Shown here in pieces: positions 18,487 to 27,400 of a DNA stretch of 64,000 bases. Position numbers and translations under genes: made by a program. Position 1 is the stretch's first letter. The number at the start of each line of letters is the position of its first letter. The notes below the pieces were generated by a model that saw nothing but the letters and a program-made list of their open reading frames with translations, searched no databases and was not told the origin of the DNA. Origin of the DNA: Verrucomicrobiaceae bacterium (GTDB lineage: Bacteria > Verrucomicrobiota > Verrucomicrobiia > Verrucomicrobiales > Verrucomicrobiaceae); assembly GCA_021298725.1 (NCBI GenBank), contig JAJTDU010000005.1, forward strand, positions 1 through 64,000, read 5' to 3'.

Positions 18487-19053
18487 CTACACCGTCATGA
18501 TCTCCTTCTCCTTCGAGGCCACATGCTGGTCGATCTCGGCGATCTTCTTGTCGGTCATGGTCTGAATTTCCTTTTCCATGCGGTGGAGGTCATCTTCGGT
18601 GATGTGGCCGTCCTTCTCGCCCTTTTTGATGGCTTCGAGCGCATCGCGGCGGGCGGAGCGCACACGCACGCGGGCGTCTTCACCGAGCGTCTTGCACATC
18701 TTCACCATCTGCTCGCGGCGTTCCGTGGTGAGCGAAGGAATCGGCAGGCGGATGACTTTGCCCTCAATGCTGCCGTTCAAACCGAGACGCGATTCACGGA
18801 TCGCACGGTCGATGTCCTGGAGTGTGGAGGAATCAAACGGCTCGATGCGGATCAGACGTGCATCTGGCGTGGTGATCATGGCGAGCTGCTTCAGCTTCAT
18901 GTGGCTGCCGTAGCTCATCACATGCACGTCCATGTTTTCGACCAACGTGGGGTTGGCCTTGCCCGTGCGCACGGTGGCAAATTCGTGGATGGCGTGCTCG
19001 ACCGCCTTCGTCATGGCCTCGTCGGCCTCCATCATCGTCAATTCAGGGTCCAT
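18487..19053 (-). CDS. frr: ribosome recycling factor
   Basis: A 188-residue RRF, which with EF-G splits the post-termination ribosome. Family marks are the N-terminal helix with VRTGKANPTLVENMDVHVMSYG, the beta domain (ITTPDARLIRIEPFD), NGSIEGKVIRLPIPSLTTERREQMVKMCK, and the C-terminal helix with VRVRSARRDALEAIKK. Full length. Placed 24 nt after pyrH, the common bacterial pyrH-frr order. Confidence 0.96.
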   Translation of the reverse strand: MDPELTMMEADEAMTKAVEHAIHEFATVRTGKANPTLVENMDVHVMSYGSHMKLKQLAMITTPDARLIRIEPFDSSTLQDIDRAIRESRLGLNGSIEGKVIRLPIPSLTTERREQMVKMCKTLGEDARVRVRSARRDALEAIKKGEKDGHITEDDLHRMEKEIQTMTDKKIAEIDQHVASKEKEIMTV

Positions 19054-19077
19054 ATCAGTGTCAGGTTGGAAATTTGC

Positions 19078-19723
19078 TCAGCCTTTGGCATCGACCATCG
19101 TGCCGATGTACTCGCCGACGAGTGCGCGACGGATGTTGTCCGGCTCGTTCATGCTGAAAACGCCGATGGGCATGTTGTTCTCCATGCAGAGGGAGAAAGC
19201 GGTGGAGTCCATCACCTTGAGCTGGCGTGTGAGGCACTCGTGGAAGCTGATGCGGTCAAACTTCACCGCGTCCTGGTTCTTGGCGGGATCAGAATCGTAG
19301 ATGCCATCGACCTTCGTCGCCTTGAGCACGATCTCGGCATTGATCTCGCTCGCACGCAGCGCGGCGGTGGTGTCGGTGGAGAAGAACGGATTGCCCGTGC
19401 CAGCGGCGAAGATCACCACACGGCCCAGTTCGAGATGGCGCATCGCTTTGCGGCGCACGAAGGGCTCGGCCACGTTGTCCATCTTGATCCGCCGTGGCGC
19501 GTTCCATGCCCTTGTTGCTGGCCGTCACACCGCGCCAGAAGTTACCGCCGCCCACCACTAGGGCGATCTCTAGGCCGGTTTGATGCGCCGCTTTGATCTG
19601 CGCTGCCATGTCCTCGACGATCGGCGGGGAGATGTTGTCCGTACTGCCCGGTTGTCTCAGCGCTTCACCGCTGAGTTTGAGAAGAACACGACGGAATTTT
19701 CGAGGAGCGGTGGAATCAGGCAT
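19078..19723 (-). pseudogene. pyrH: UMP kinase, frameshifted by a ~90-nt internal loss
   Basis: UMP kinase makes UDP from UMP and ATP and is usually essential. The N-terminal half is normal ([31 protein letters not shown]). The C-terminal half ([57 protein letters not shown]) is normal but in another frame. Only four nucleotides lie between the ATAD codons and the MDNVAEP codons, where the family has about 32 residues (normally starting YMGMLAT). The net change is close to -92 nt, which breaks the frame near 19485. Since the gene is normally essential and frr is intact, an assembly fault is at least as likely as a true pseudogene. Confidence 0.85.
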
Positions 19724-19799
19724 GAAAGATCAGAGTTGAACCATAAAGCATGAGCGCAGCGGCCTTGCAAAGCCAAATCTGCTGCGGCATCCATCGCGC

Positions 19800-20981
19800 A
19801 TGAAAGAAGACCCAACCCTTCCCGCCGACGCACGCTTTGAAACACGCGCCATCCACGTCGGCCAGGACTACCGCAGCGAGACCGGCGCGGTCATCCCGCC
19901 GATCTACATGACCTCCACCTTCGAGACCGGCAATCCCACCGGTTTTGACTACACCCGCTCTGGCAATCCGAACTTCCGCAACCTGCAATGCACGCTCGCC
20001 AGCCTGGAAAACGCGAAGCACTGCACCGTCTTCGCCAGCGGCCTCAGCGCCATCTCCGCCATCCTATTTTCGCTCAAAGCAGGCGATGTGATTCTCTCCG
20101 AGCAGCAGATCTACGGCTGCACCTACCGCATCTTTGAAAAGGTGCTGCGTCGTTTCGGCGTCACCATCAAATACGCCAACCTCGCCAATTCTGCCAACTA
20201 CGACCTCATCGCCCAGCTCAAGCCTGCGCTCGTTTGGCTGGAGTCGCCCACCAATCCGCTGCTGAAAATCCTCGACATCAAGGCCCTCAGCGCCGCCGCC
20301 CACAGCGTCGGCAGCATCGTCGCCGTGGACAACACCTTCGCCTCCAGCCTGCTCCAGCAACCGCTCGATCTCGGCGCGGATCTCTCCCTGCTGAGCACGA
20401 CGAAATACACCAACGGCCACAGCGACAGCCTTGGTGGCGCGGTTTGCTCCAACTCCGACGAGTGGCAGGAAAAAATGATCTTCGCGCAGAAAGCCATCGG
20501 TTTGCAGCCCAGCCCCTTCGACGCCTGGCTCATCTCCCGTGGTGCGAAAACCGAGGCCGTGCGCATGGAGCGCCATTGCTCCAACGCCCTAGAACTCGCC
20601 AAGCGGCTGGAGGAGCGCAAGGGACTGAAAGGCCGTAAAAGCGTCCGCAGCGTGAACTACCCCTTCCTAACCAGTCATCCGCAGTACAAGCTGGCCAAAA
20701 AGCAGATGAAGGCCGGTGGCGGCATGCTGCTCGCCGATTTTGGCCTCAGCTACAGCGACACCCTCGCCTTCATCCGCCGTCTGCGCCTCTTCACCCAAGC
20801 CGAAAGCCTCGGCGGCATCGAAAGCCTCGTCGCCCACCCCGCTAGCATGACTCACGCCTCGATCCCCAAAGAAACCCGTGAAGCCGCCGGCGTCACCGAC
20901 GGTCTCGTGCGCTTCTCCGTCGGCATCGAGCACGTCGAGGATCTGTGGGCGGACATTGACCGGGCTTTGGCGAAGAAGTAA
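19800..20981 (+). CDS. transsulfuration-family PLP enzyme (cystathionine gamma-synthase/lyase or O-acylhomoserine sulfhydrylase)
   Basis: A 393-residue Cys/Met metabolism PLP enzyme. The PLP lysine is in LLSTTKYTNGHSD, with YTRSGNPNFRNLQ, VFASGLSAISAIL, WLESPTNPLLKILDI and the C-terminal SLGGIESLVAHPASMTHASIP all typical. It could make cystathionine, break it, or add sulfide to O-acylhomoserine; sequence alone does not separate these. A second family member follows 18 nt downstream, so the pair probably serves methionine or cysteine synthesis. Divergent from pyrH. Confidence 0.92.
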   Translation: MKEDPTLPADARFETRAIHVGQDYRSETGAVIPPIYMTSTFETGNPTGFDYTRSGNPNFRNLQCTLASLENAKHCTVFASGLSAISAILFSLKAGDVILSEQQIYGCTYRIFEKVLRRFGVTIKYANLANSANYDLIAQLKPALVWLESPTNPLLKILDIKALSAAAHSVGSIVAVDNTFASSLLQQPLDLGADLSLLSTTKYTNGHSDSLGGAVCSNSDEWQEKMIFAQKAIGLQPSPFDAWLISRGAKTEAVRMERHCSNALELAKRLEERKGLKGRKSVRSVNYPFLTSHPQYKLAKKQMKAGGGMLLADFGLSYSDTLAFIRRLRLFTQAESLGGIESLVAHPASMTHASIPKETREAAGVTDGLVRFSVGIEHVEDLWADIDRALAKK

Positions 20982-20999
20982 GGACACTTTCCTTTCTTG

Positions 21000-22475
21000 A
21001 TGACCGACCTCTTCAAACACCCTCTCTGCAACGCCGAAGACCTCGGCAAGGCGATCCCTGATCACGAACTCGGCGTGTCCGTGTGCCTGCCGCTGTGGAA
21101 GCATGTGATCGGCTATGAGGAGGGCGATCAGGAGATCGTTTCGAAGTTCAAATCCGGCTACCCGCGCTTCTGCTGCCCGCCAGCCATCACACGGCTGTTT
21201 GAAGCTGCGGAAAAGGAATTCGCCGGCGCAGGGGAACGCTGCCTCGTCTTTCCGCGTGTCGTGCATGCGGAGCGCTGCGTGCAGTTCATCGAAACCGGCC
21301 GTGTGGTCGAATGGACCGCGCATCAACTCGGTGTCGCCGTGTTTCCAGCCGACAGCTACGTCAAGGCACGCAAGTTCTGGCGCTTCTGCGGCGAATGCGT
21401 GAGCACACGGCAGGCTTGCGATGCACTTGGAGAGCACAAGAGCACCGCAAGCATTGATGAAGGCCAAGCGGCGAACCGCATCATCCGCGAACGCATCGCC
21501 CAACTGGCCGGACAGCAGCCGGAAGACGTGTTTCTCTTCCCCTCCGGTATGGCGGCCAATTTTGCAGTGCATCGCATGCTCACGCATTTGGCTCCGGGCC
21601 GCAAAACCGCGCAGCTCGACTTCCCGTATGTCGATGTGCTGAAGCTGCAGCAGTTCTTCGGCAGCGGCGCTCACTTCCTGCCGCTGATCAAAGACAGCGA
21701 GTATGACGATCTGCGCGCGCTGCTGCAAAACGAGCCGCTGGCCGGCCTGTTCTGCGAAGCGCCGAGTAATCCCCTGCTCCGCTGCGTCGATTTCGATCGC
21801 CTGTTGGCCATTCGCGCCGAATCGCAGCCCGGCGTGCCGATCATCGTCGATGATACCATCTCCACTGTCGCGCATGTCGATGCACATCGCGTGGCCGATG
21901 TGGTGACGACCAGCCTGACGAAGAGTTTCTCCGGCGCAGGCGATGTTCTGGCCGGCAGCGTCGTCTTGAATCGAAAATCACCGCATCATGCGGCCTTCTC
22001 CGCGTTTTTGACCGCGCATGCCGATCACGAACTCTGGCGTGGCGATGCCGTGGCGCTCGAACTCAACAGCCGCGACTTCGTGCAACGTGCTGTCACCATG
22101 AGCCGCAACGCGCAGGCACTCGCTGATCATCTGCGCTCGCATCCCAAGGTGGACCGCGTCTGGCATGCGAAGAGTGAAGGCGGACGCGGTTACGAGTTCA
22201 TCCGCCGCGACAGCGGCGGCTACGGCTGTCTTTTCTCCTTCACGCTCAAAAATCCCGAGCGCACGAGTCCTAAGTTCTACGACGCCTTGCGCGTGTGCAA
22301 AGGCCCCAGCCTCGGCACGAACTTCACGCTCGCCTGTCCCTACACGCTGCTCGCGCACTACGAAGAACTCGACTGGACCGAAAGCGTCGGCGTCAGCCGC
22401 TGGCTCATCCGCGTGTCCGCCGGTCTGGAAGAGACGGCGGACTTGATCGCTCGCTTTGATGAGGCGCTGGCCTGA
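21000..22475 (+). CDS. cystathionine gamma-synthase-like PLP enzyme (long, fungal-type)
   Basis: Start ATG 21000 (the track used the TTG just before). A roughly 491-residue transsulfuration-family enzyme with an N-terminal extension (HELGVSVCLPLWKHVIGYEEGD) of the type seen in fungal cystathionine gamma-synthases. The PLP-binding region is VVTTSLTKSFSGAGDVLAG; SGMAANFAVHRML and CEAPSNPLLRCVDFDRL are family-typical. It differs strongly from its neighbour at 19800, so the two probably catalyse different steps or use different acceptors. Likely co-transcribed with it. Confidence 0.85.
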   Translation: MTDLFKHPLCNAEDLGKAIPDHELGVSVCLPLWKHVIGYEEGDQEIVSKFKSGYPRFCCPPAITRLFEAAEKEFAGAGERCLVFPRVVHAERCVQFIETGRVVEWTAHQLGVAVFPADSYVKARKFWRFCGECVSTRQACDALGEHKSTASIDEGQAANRIIRERIAQLAGQQPEDVFLFPSGMAANFAVHRMLTHLAPGRKTAQLDFPYVDVLKLQQFFGSGAHFLPLIKDSEYDDLRALLQNEPLAGLFCEAPSNPLLRCVDFDRLLAIRAESQPGVPIIVDDTISTVAHVDAHRVADVVTTSLTKSFSGAGDVLAGSVVLNRKSPHHAAFSAFLTAHADHELWRGDAVALELNSRDFVQRAVTMSRNAQALADHLRSHPKVDRVWHAKSEGGRGYEFIRRDSGGYGCLFSFTLKNPERTSPKFYDALRVCKGPSLGTNFTLACPYTLLAHYEELDWTESVGVSRWLIRVSAGLEETADLIARFDEALA

Positions 22476-22503
22476 GTAGATTCGATTGGCAATCGAAGCT
22501 AAC

Positions 22504-23178
22504 TCACTTTGCCGCAGGCTTGATCTTGCCTTTCTCTTCGAGCGTGTGCTTGAACTTCTCGGTCTTGGGATCGACGACGGCGCGGACGTAGCCCTGGTTG
22601 GGGTTGAGGGCTTTGAAGTTCTGATGGTAGTCCTCCGCAGGATAAAACTTCTTCAGCGGGGCGATCTCCGTGGCGATGGGATCTTTCCAGTTCTTCTGCG
22701 CGGCGTCGCGGGAGGCCAGGGCGATCTTCTTCTGCTCATCGCTGGTGTAGAAAATGGCCGAGCGGTACTGCGTGCCGTAGTCGTTGCCTTGGTAGGCGGT
22801 GCCTTTGGGCAGGAGCTTGCCGTGTTTGACCATGTCCTCCTTCGTCACGCTGGTAGGATCATGCGCGTCCCAGAAGAGGTCGATGATCTCCTTCAAGCTG
22901 ATGACCGCAGGATCGAACTCGATCTGGATGACCTCGGCATGGCCGGTTTCGCCGGTGCAGATGTCCTCATATGTCGGGTTTTCCGTCTTGCCACCGGCGT
23001 AGCCGCTGACGACTTTTTTCACGCCTTTAACCAGGAGATACTGCGCCTCGACGCACCAGAAGCAGCCACCGCCGATGGTGGCCGTTTCAGTTTTGGCGGC
23101 AGGGGCGTCAGCAGCAGAAGAAAGCGGGGCGAGGGAAGCCATGAGGAAGGTGGTTAGAAGGGTGAGCGCGGTTTTCAT
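22504..23178 (-). CDS. msrA: secreted peptide-methionine (S)-S-oxide reductase
   Basis: Start ATG 23178 gives a signal peptide (MKTALTLLTTFLMASLAPLSSAADA), so the enzyme is exported; the extra residues in the ORF track are not part of it. The catalytic cysteine is in TATIGGGCFWCVEAQY; VVSGYAGGKTENPTYEDICTGETGHAEV and the Gly-Asn-Asp-Tyr-Gly-Thr-Gln-Tyr-Arg segment are MsrA hallmarks. It repairs oxidised methionine in periplasmic proteins using thioredoxin-type reductants. 224 residues, converging on the PLP enzyme gene. Confidence 0.95.
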   Translation of the reverse strand: MKTALTLLTTFLMASLAPLSSAADAPAAKTETATIGGGCFWCVEAQYLLVKGVKKVVSGYAGGKTENPTYEDICTGETGHAEVIQIEFDPAVISLKEIIDLFWDAHDPTSVTKEDMVKHGKLLPKGTAYQGNDYGTQYRSAIFYTSDEQKKIALASRDAAQKNWKDPIATEIAPLKKFYPAEDYHQNFKALNPNQGYVRAVVDPKTEKFKHTLEEKGKIKPAAK

Positions 23179-23389
23179 GACGATGATACGAACGAAGGAG
23201 AAAGACGAGTCAATCATCCGTCGCATGAGAGGCGAAACTTTCGCGGGAATTCCGATGCTTTTCAATTTCCTGGCCTGAACTCACAAATCCCAGTTTCGCT
23301 ATCGCTGGATTCCAGTGCCAGAATCTTCTCCTGATCGAGGATGGAATGGCGGTGAATGCCAAGAGCATGGCAGCTCGTGCAGAATCCCG

Positions 23390-23701
23390 TCATTTCCTCA
23401 ATTCAAGAATCCCACGAATCGTTCTCGGCTCACGCCGCATGTCGAGCACTGCCACCACGGTTGTGACCTCCGGCTCTATGGCATAGTAGATGCCAAAATA
23501 GGATCTGCGGATGATGGCACGCCGGAACTGGCGGTATTTCTTTGGAAACATCTCCGGGTTCCACTCGATCCACGCAATGCTCTCGCGAAACCGCTGCATG
23601 AAATCTTCCGCACCACGCACCTTCCAAGAGTCATAAAAATCTTTCGCGTAGCGGAGATCATACTCCACCGGAGCCAGGAACTCGACCGGCTGGCTTTTCA
23701 T
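23390..23701 (-). CDS. RelE/ParE-type toxin
   Basis: A 103-residue type II toxin-family protein: VEFLAPVEYDLRYAKDFYDSW at the start, FRESIAWIEWNPEMFPKKY in the middle and RRSYFGIYYAIEPEVTTVVAVLDMRREP near the end, the usual RelE/ParE core strands. It starts inside the stop of the upstream small gene (ATGA overlap), the standard antitoxin-toxin coupling. Target (mRNA at the ribosome or gyrase) cannot be told from sequence. Confidence 0.82.
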   Translation of the reverse strand: MKSQPVEFLAPVEYDLRYAKDFYDSWKVRGAEDFMQRFRESIAWIEWNPEMFPKKYRQFRRAIIRRSYFGIYYAIEPEVTTVVAVLDMRREPRTIRGILELRK

Positions 23702-23940
23702 CGCTTGGCGAGCCTGCCTTCAAGTTCCTTCAGTGTGAGTCTCTTCGTTTTCCCTGCCTGATAATCCTGCCAACGCTGATTCAGCGTCTCCTGATGCCAC
23801 TGCGGCACCCGTGTCTCATCACCAATCCCGGACATCCAAAGTTCATCCGCCAACTTCATCCGTCGCGCCTTCGGCAAGCGAGCAAGCTCGGGGAAATCGG
23901 CCAGATGTGTCGGTGGCATTGGATGAAATGTCTTTGGCAT
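23698..23940 (-). CDS. putative antitoxin (addiction-module component family)
   Basis: A small protein whose LADFPELARLPKARRMKLADELWMSG matches the pattern of the addiction-module component family (helix with LPxxxRxxLAxxLW). Its stop overlaps the toxin start. The start is uncertain: ATG 23940 is used here, but 23919 or the longer 23991 (which overlaps the stop of the next upstream gene) are possible. Probably binds and neutralises the toxin. Confidence 0.65.
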   Translation of the reverse strand: MPKTFHPMPPTHLADFPELARLPKARRMKLADELWMSGIGDETRVPQWHQETLNQRWQDYQAGKTKRLTLKELEGRLAKR

Positions 23941-23987
23941 CGCGGAGAATAATCGCATGGCCGGATCACAGCAAGCTGTGACAGTCT

Positions 23988-24377
23988 TCATTTCTTGGCT
24001 GGCAACACCTTGATGATCATTTTCCGTTCGTTCTCGGGCACAATGGGAGTCATCAGCTTTACGCAGGTCATCACGGCATCCGTTACCTGTTCGATGGTAA
24101 AAGGATAACCCTCAGGCTTTTTCGCCGACGAGGCATCGATGGTGATGGTCACATGAAAAATACCTTTCACCTGGTCATCTTCGAATGACACTGCCATGCC
24201 GTACTGCGAAGCGATATTGATGTCGGGAGCTGTGCTCCTACTAGAAGTGTTGGGTGGAATGAAAGAGTGGCAAATTGCTCCGTAGATTGCCTCATTTGAG
24301 TCCGATGCATTCATCACGGGAACCTCCAAAATCTGAATTTGTGTATCAGCATCTGATCCATGCAGATAAATAGGCAT
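23988..24377 (-). CDS. hypothetical protein
   Basis: About 129 residues if ATG 24377 (MPIYLHGSDAD) is the start; longer starts run up to 24425, near the uvrA 3' end. Predominantly beta with a helical C-terminus (EQVTDAVMTCVKLMTPIVPENERKMIIKVL). No signal peptide and no recognised domain. It ends in an ATGA overlap with the longest possible form of the antitoxin ORF, so it may be part of the same transcript. Function unknown. Confidence 0.4.
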   Translation of the reverse strand: MPIYLHGSDADTQIQILEVPVMNASDSNEAIYGAICHSFIPPNTSSRSTAPDINIASQYGMAVSFEDDQVKGIFHVTITIDASSAKKPEGYPFTIEQVTDAVMTCVKLMTPIVPENERKMIIKVLPAKK

Positions 24378-24431
24378 CTTCACCATCCGTAGGCCAAGCG
24401 AAGTCGCTTGAGCCGGGAGAATCAAGAGCCG

Positions 24432-27400
24432 TCACAAAAACCGCGCTGTCCGGCTCTCCTTGCACTTCTTCACCTGCTCGGGCGTTCCTGCGGCGACGAT
24501 GCGGCCACCTTCGACACCAGCTTCGGGACCGATGTCGATGAGGAAGTCGGCTTCGGCATAAACGTCGGGGTGATGCTCAATGACGACGACGGTGTGGCCT
24601 TCATCGACGAGGCGATGCAGCACGTCGATGAGTTTGGCGACGTCCTGGATGTGCAGGCCGATGGTCGGCTCTTCGATGAGGTAGAGATTGCGCTTCCCGG
24701 CGACTTTGATGCCTTTGAGCTGCTCTTTGATCGTGCGGCCATCACCACTGCGGAGTTCGGTGACGAGCTTGATGCGCTGCGCCTCGCCGCCGCTGAGCGT
24801 AGGGCTGGGCTGGCCGAGTTGGAGATAGCCGAGGCCGGTGTCGGCGAGCAGTTTGAGCGGTCGGGCGATCTTTTGCACGGGCGCGAAGAACTCGGCGGCC
24901 TCGGTGATGCTCATGCGCAGAACCTCACCGATGTGTTTGCCGTTGTACTCGACTTCGAGTGTGGCCGCGTTGAAGCGCAGGCCGTTGCAGGTCTCGCAAT
25001 GCACACGCGTGGTCGGCAGGAAGGCCATCTCGACCTTGATCTCGCCATTGCCGCCGCAGGTCTCGCAGCGTCCGCCTTCAGTGTTGAAGGAGAAGCGACC
25101 GGATGCGTAGCCTCGCGTTCTGGCGAGCGGCACCTGTGCGAACAGCTTCCGAATATCATCCCAGATGCCCACATAGGTCGCCGGGCAGGAGCGGCTGGTC
25201 TTCCCAATCGGCGATTGATCGACCTCATGCACCGTCTGCAAATTATCAAAGCCCGAGATGCTCTTCCAAGCGTGAACGATCTTCGCCTTCGACTTGCTGA
25301 TCTTCTCCCGCACCGCTGGCGACAGAGCGCCATGCATCAGCGAACTCTTACCGCTGCCACTCACGCCGGTGAGCACGGTCAAACGACCGAGCGGAATCGC
25401 GACATCGACGTTTTTGAGATTGTTTGCCGTCGCGCCGGTCACGCGCAGCCAGCCGTCCTTAGACTTCAGCGCTGGCAAGGCTCGCCGCTCGCCGCGTGAG
25501 GGATGTTTGAGCGGTTTGTTCAGGCTTTGACCGGTGACGCTCTTCTTGTTCTTCAGCAGATGCGCCAGCGTGCCTTGCGCGATGACTTCGCCACCGAATT
25601 TGCCCGCGCCCGGCCCGAGATCGAGAATCGTGTCCGCACGCCGCATCGTTTCGTCATCATGCTCGACGACGAGCAGCGAGTTGCCCTTGTCCCGCAGCGC
25701 AGAGAGCGTGTCGAGCAGCTTCTCGTTGTCGCGAGGATGCAGGCCGATGGTCGGTTCATCGAGCACATACAACACACCGCGCAGATTGCTGCCGAGCTGT
25801 GCTGACAAACGAATGCGCTGCGCCTCACCACCGCTGAGCGTGTCAGCGCTGCGATTGAGCTGGAGATAACCTAGACCGACCTCCTGCATGAATTTGAGCC
25901 GCTGTTCGATCTCCTTCACGATGTCACGTGCGATGATCGCTTCCGTGCCCGCAAACTTCAGTTTGCCCATCAGCTTGCCTGCATCTCCCGCTGTGAGCGA
26001 GGTGAAGTCTTGAATCGTGCTGCCTTGAAGCTGCACCGCGCGGCCGATCTCATTGATGCGGCTGCCATGGCAGCTCGTGCAGAGCTGGCGTGGTGCATCT
26101 TCCTCGTCTTCGCTGTTGAAACGGCGTTCTTCCTCCATCTCGGCCTCCAGCACCGACACATCGGGCTGACGATCACTCAAATCGAGTTTGCGACCGACGA
26201 CACCAAAGCCACGGCAGTCTTTGCACCAGCCATGCGGGCTGTTGAAGCTGAACAGGCGCGGATCCAGCTCCTCAAACGACAAACCGCATGAAGGACAGCT
26301 CATCTCCGTGCTCAGCACCTGCGTCGATTTGTCCGCCAAACGCAGCTTGATCGTACCCTTGCCCATTTTGATCGCCGCTTCGACCAGCGGACGCAATTTC
26401 TCATCCGAATCGGCCTTCGTGACCTTCGCGATCACCGCGTCAATGTTGTGCTCCTTGAAGCGTTCCAGTCGTTGAAAGCCCAGCGTCTCGCGAAACTCGC
26501 CATCGACGAGCAGTGTCTCGATGCCATGCCGCTGCGCATGATCCGCCACCTCGTTGTGGAAACCTTTGCGCGCCTTGATCAGCGGTGCCAGCAGATGCAG
26601 CGGCCCTTTGGTCGCCTGCTTCATCACGGCATTCAAAATGGACTGCACGCTCTGCTTCTTCACCGGCACGTCGCACTTGGGGCAATACTGCGTGCCCAGC
26701 TTTGCAAACAGCAGGCGCAGGAAGTGATATGACTCCGTCACCGTCGCCACCGTGGATTTACCACCGCCACGCGAGATGCGCTGCTCGATGGCCACCGTCG
26801 GCGGCACGCCCGTGATCAAATCCACCTCAGGCTTCTCCATCTGCTCCACAAACGTCCGCGCATACACCGACATGCTGTCCAGGAAGCGCCGCTGCCCTTC
26901 TGCAAAGATCAAATCAAATGCCAGCGACGACTTACCCGAGCCGCTCAGGCCCGTGACGACGACGAATTCATCTCGCGGGATGTCGAGCGAGATGTTCTTG
27001 AGGTTGTGTTCACGTGCACCGCGAATGGAGATGCAGTTCGCTGTTCTCGGTTCTCGGTTCGGTGTTTTCTTCGGTGTCGTCGAAGCAAAACTGCGAACTG
27101 CGAACTGCGAACCGAGAACAGATCGAAGATAACGCCCCGTATGCGATGCCGCGCACTCCGCGACCTCTTCGGGAGTCCCAGCGATGACGAGCAACCCGCC
27201 TGCCGCACCGCCCTCCGGCCCGAGATCGATGACCCAGTCGGCGCATTTGATGACTTCGAGATTGTGCTCGATGACGAGCAGGCTGTGGCCTTCGTTGACG
27301 AGGCGTTGCAGCAGCTTCACCAGCAGCGCGATGTCATCGAAGTGCAGGCCGGTGGTCGGTTCGTCGAGCAGGAGCAGGCTGCCGGAGCCTTGCTTCGCTT

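Noticed and set aside
24408-25499. 363-residue plus-strand ORF and the many others along 24.4-30 kb
   Set aside because: All are antisense or out-of-frame shadows of the long uvrA gene.
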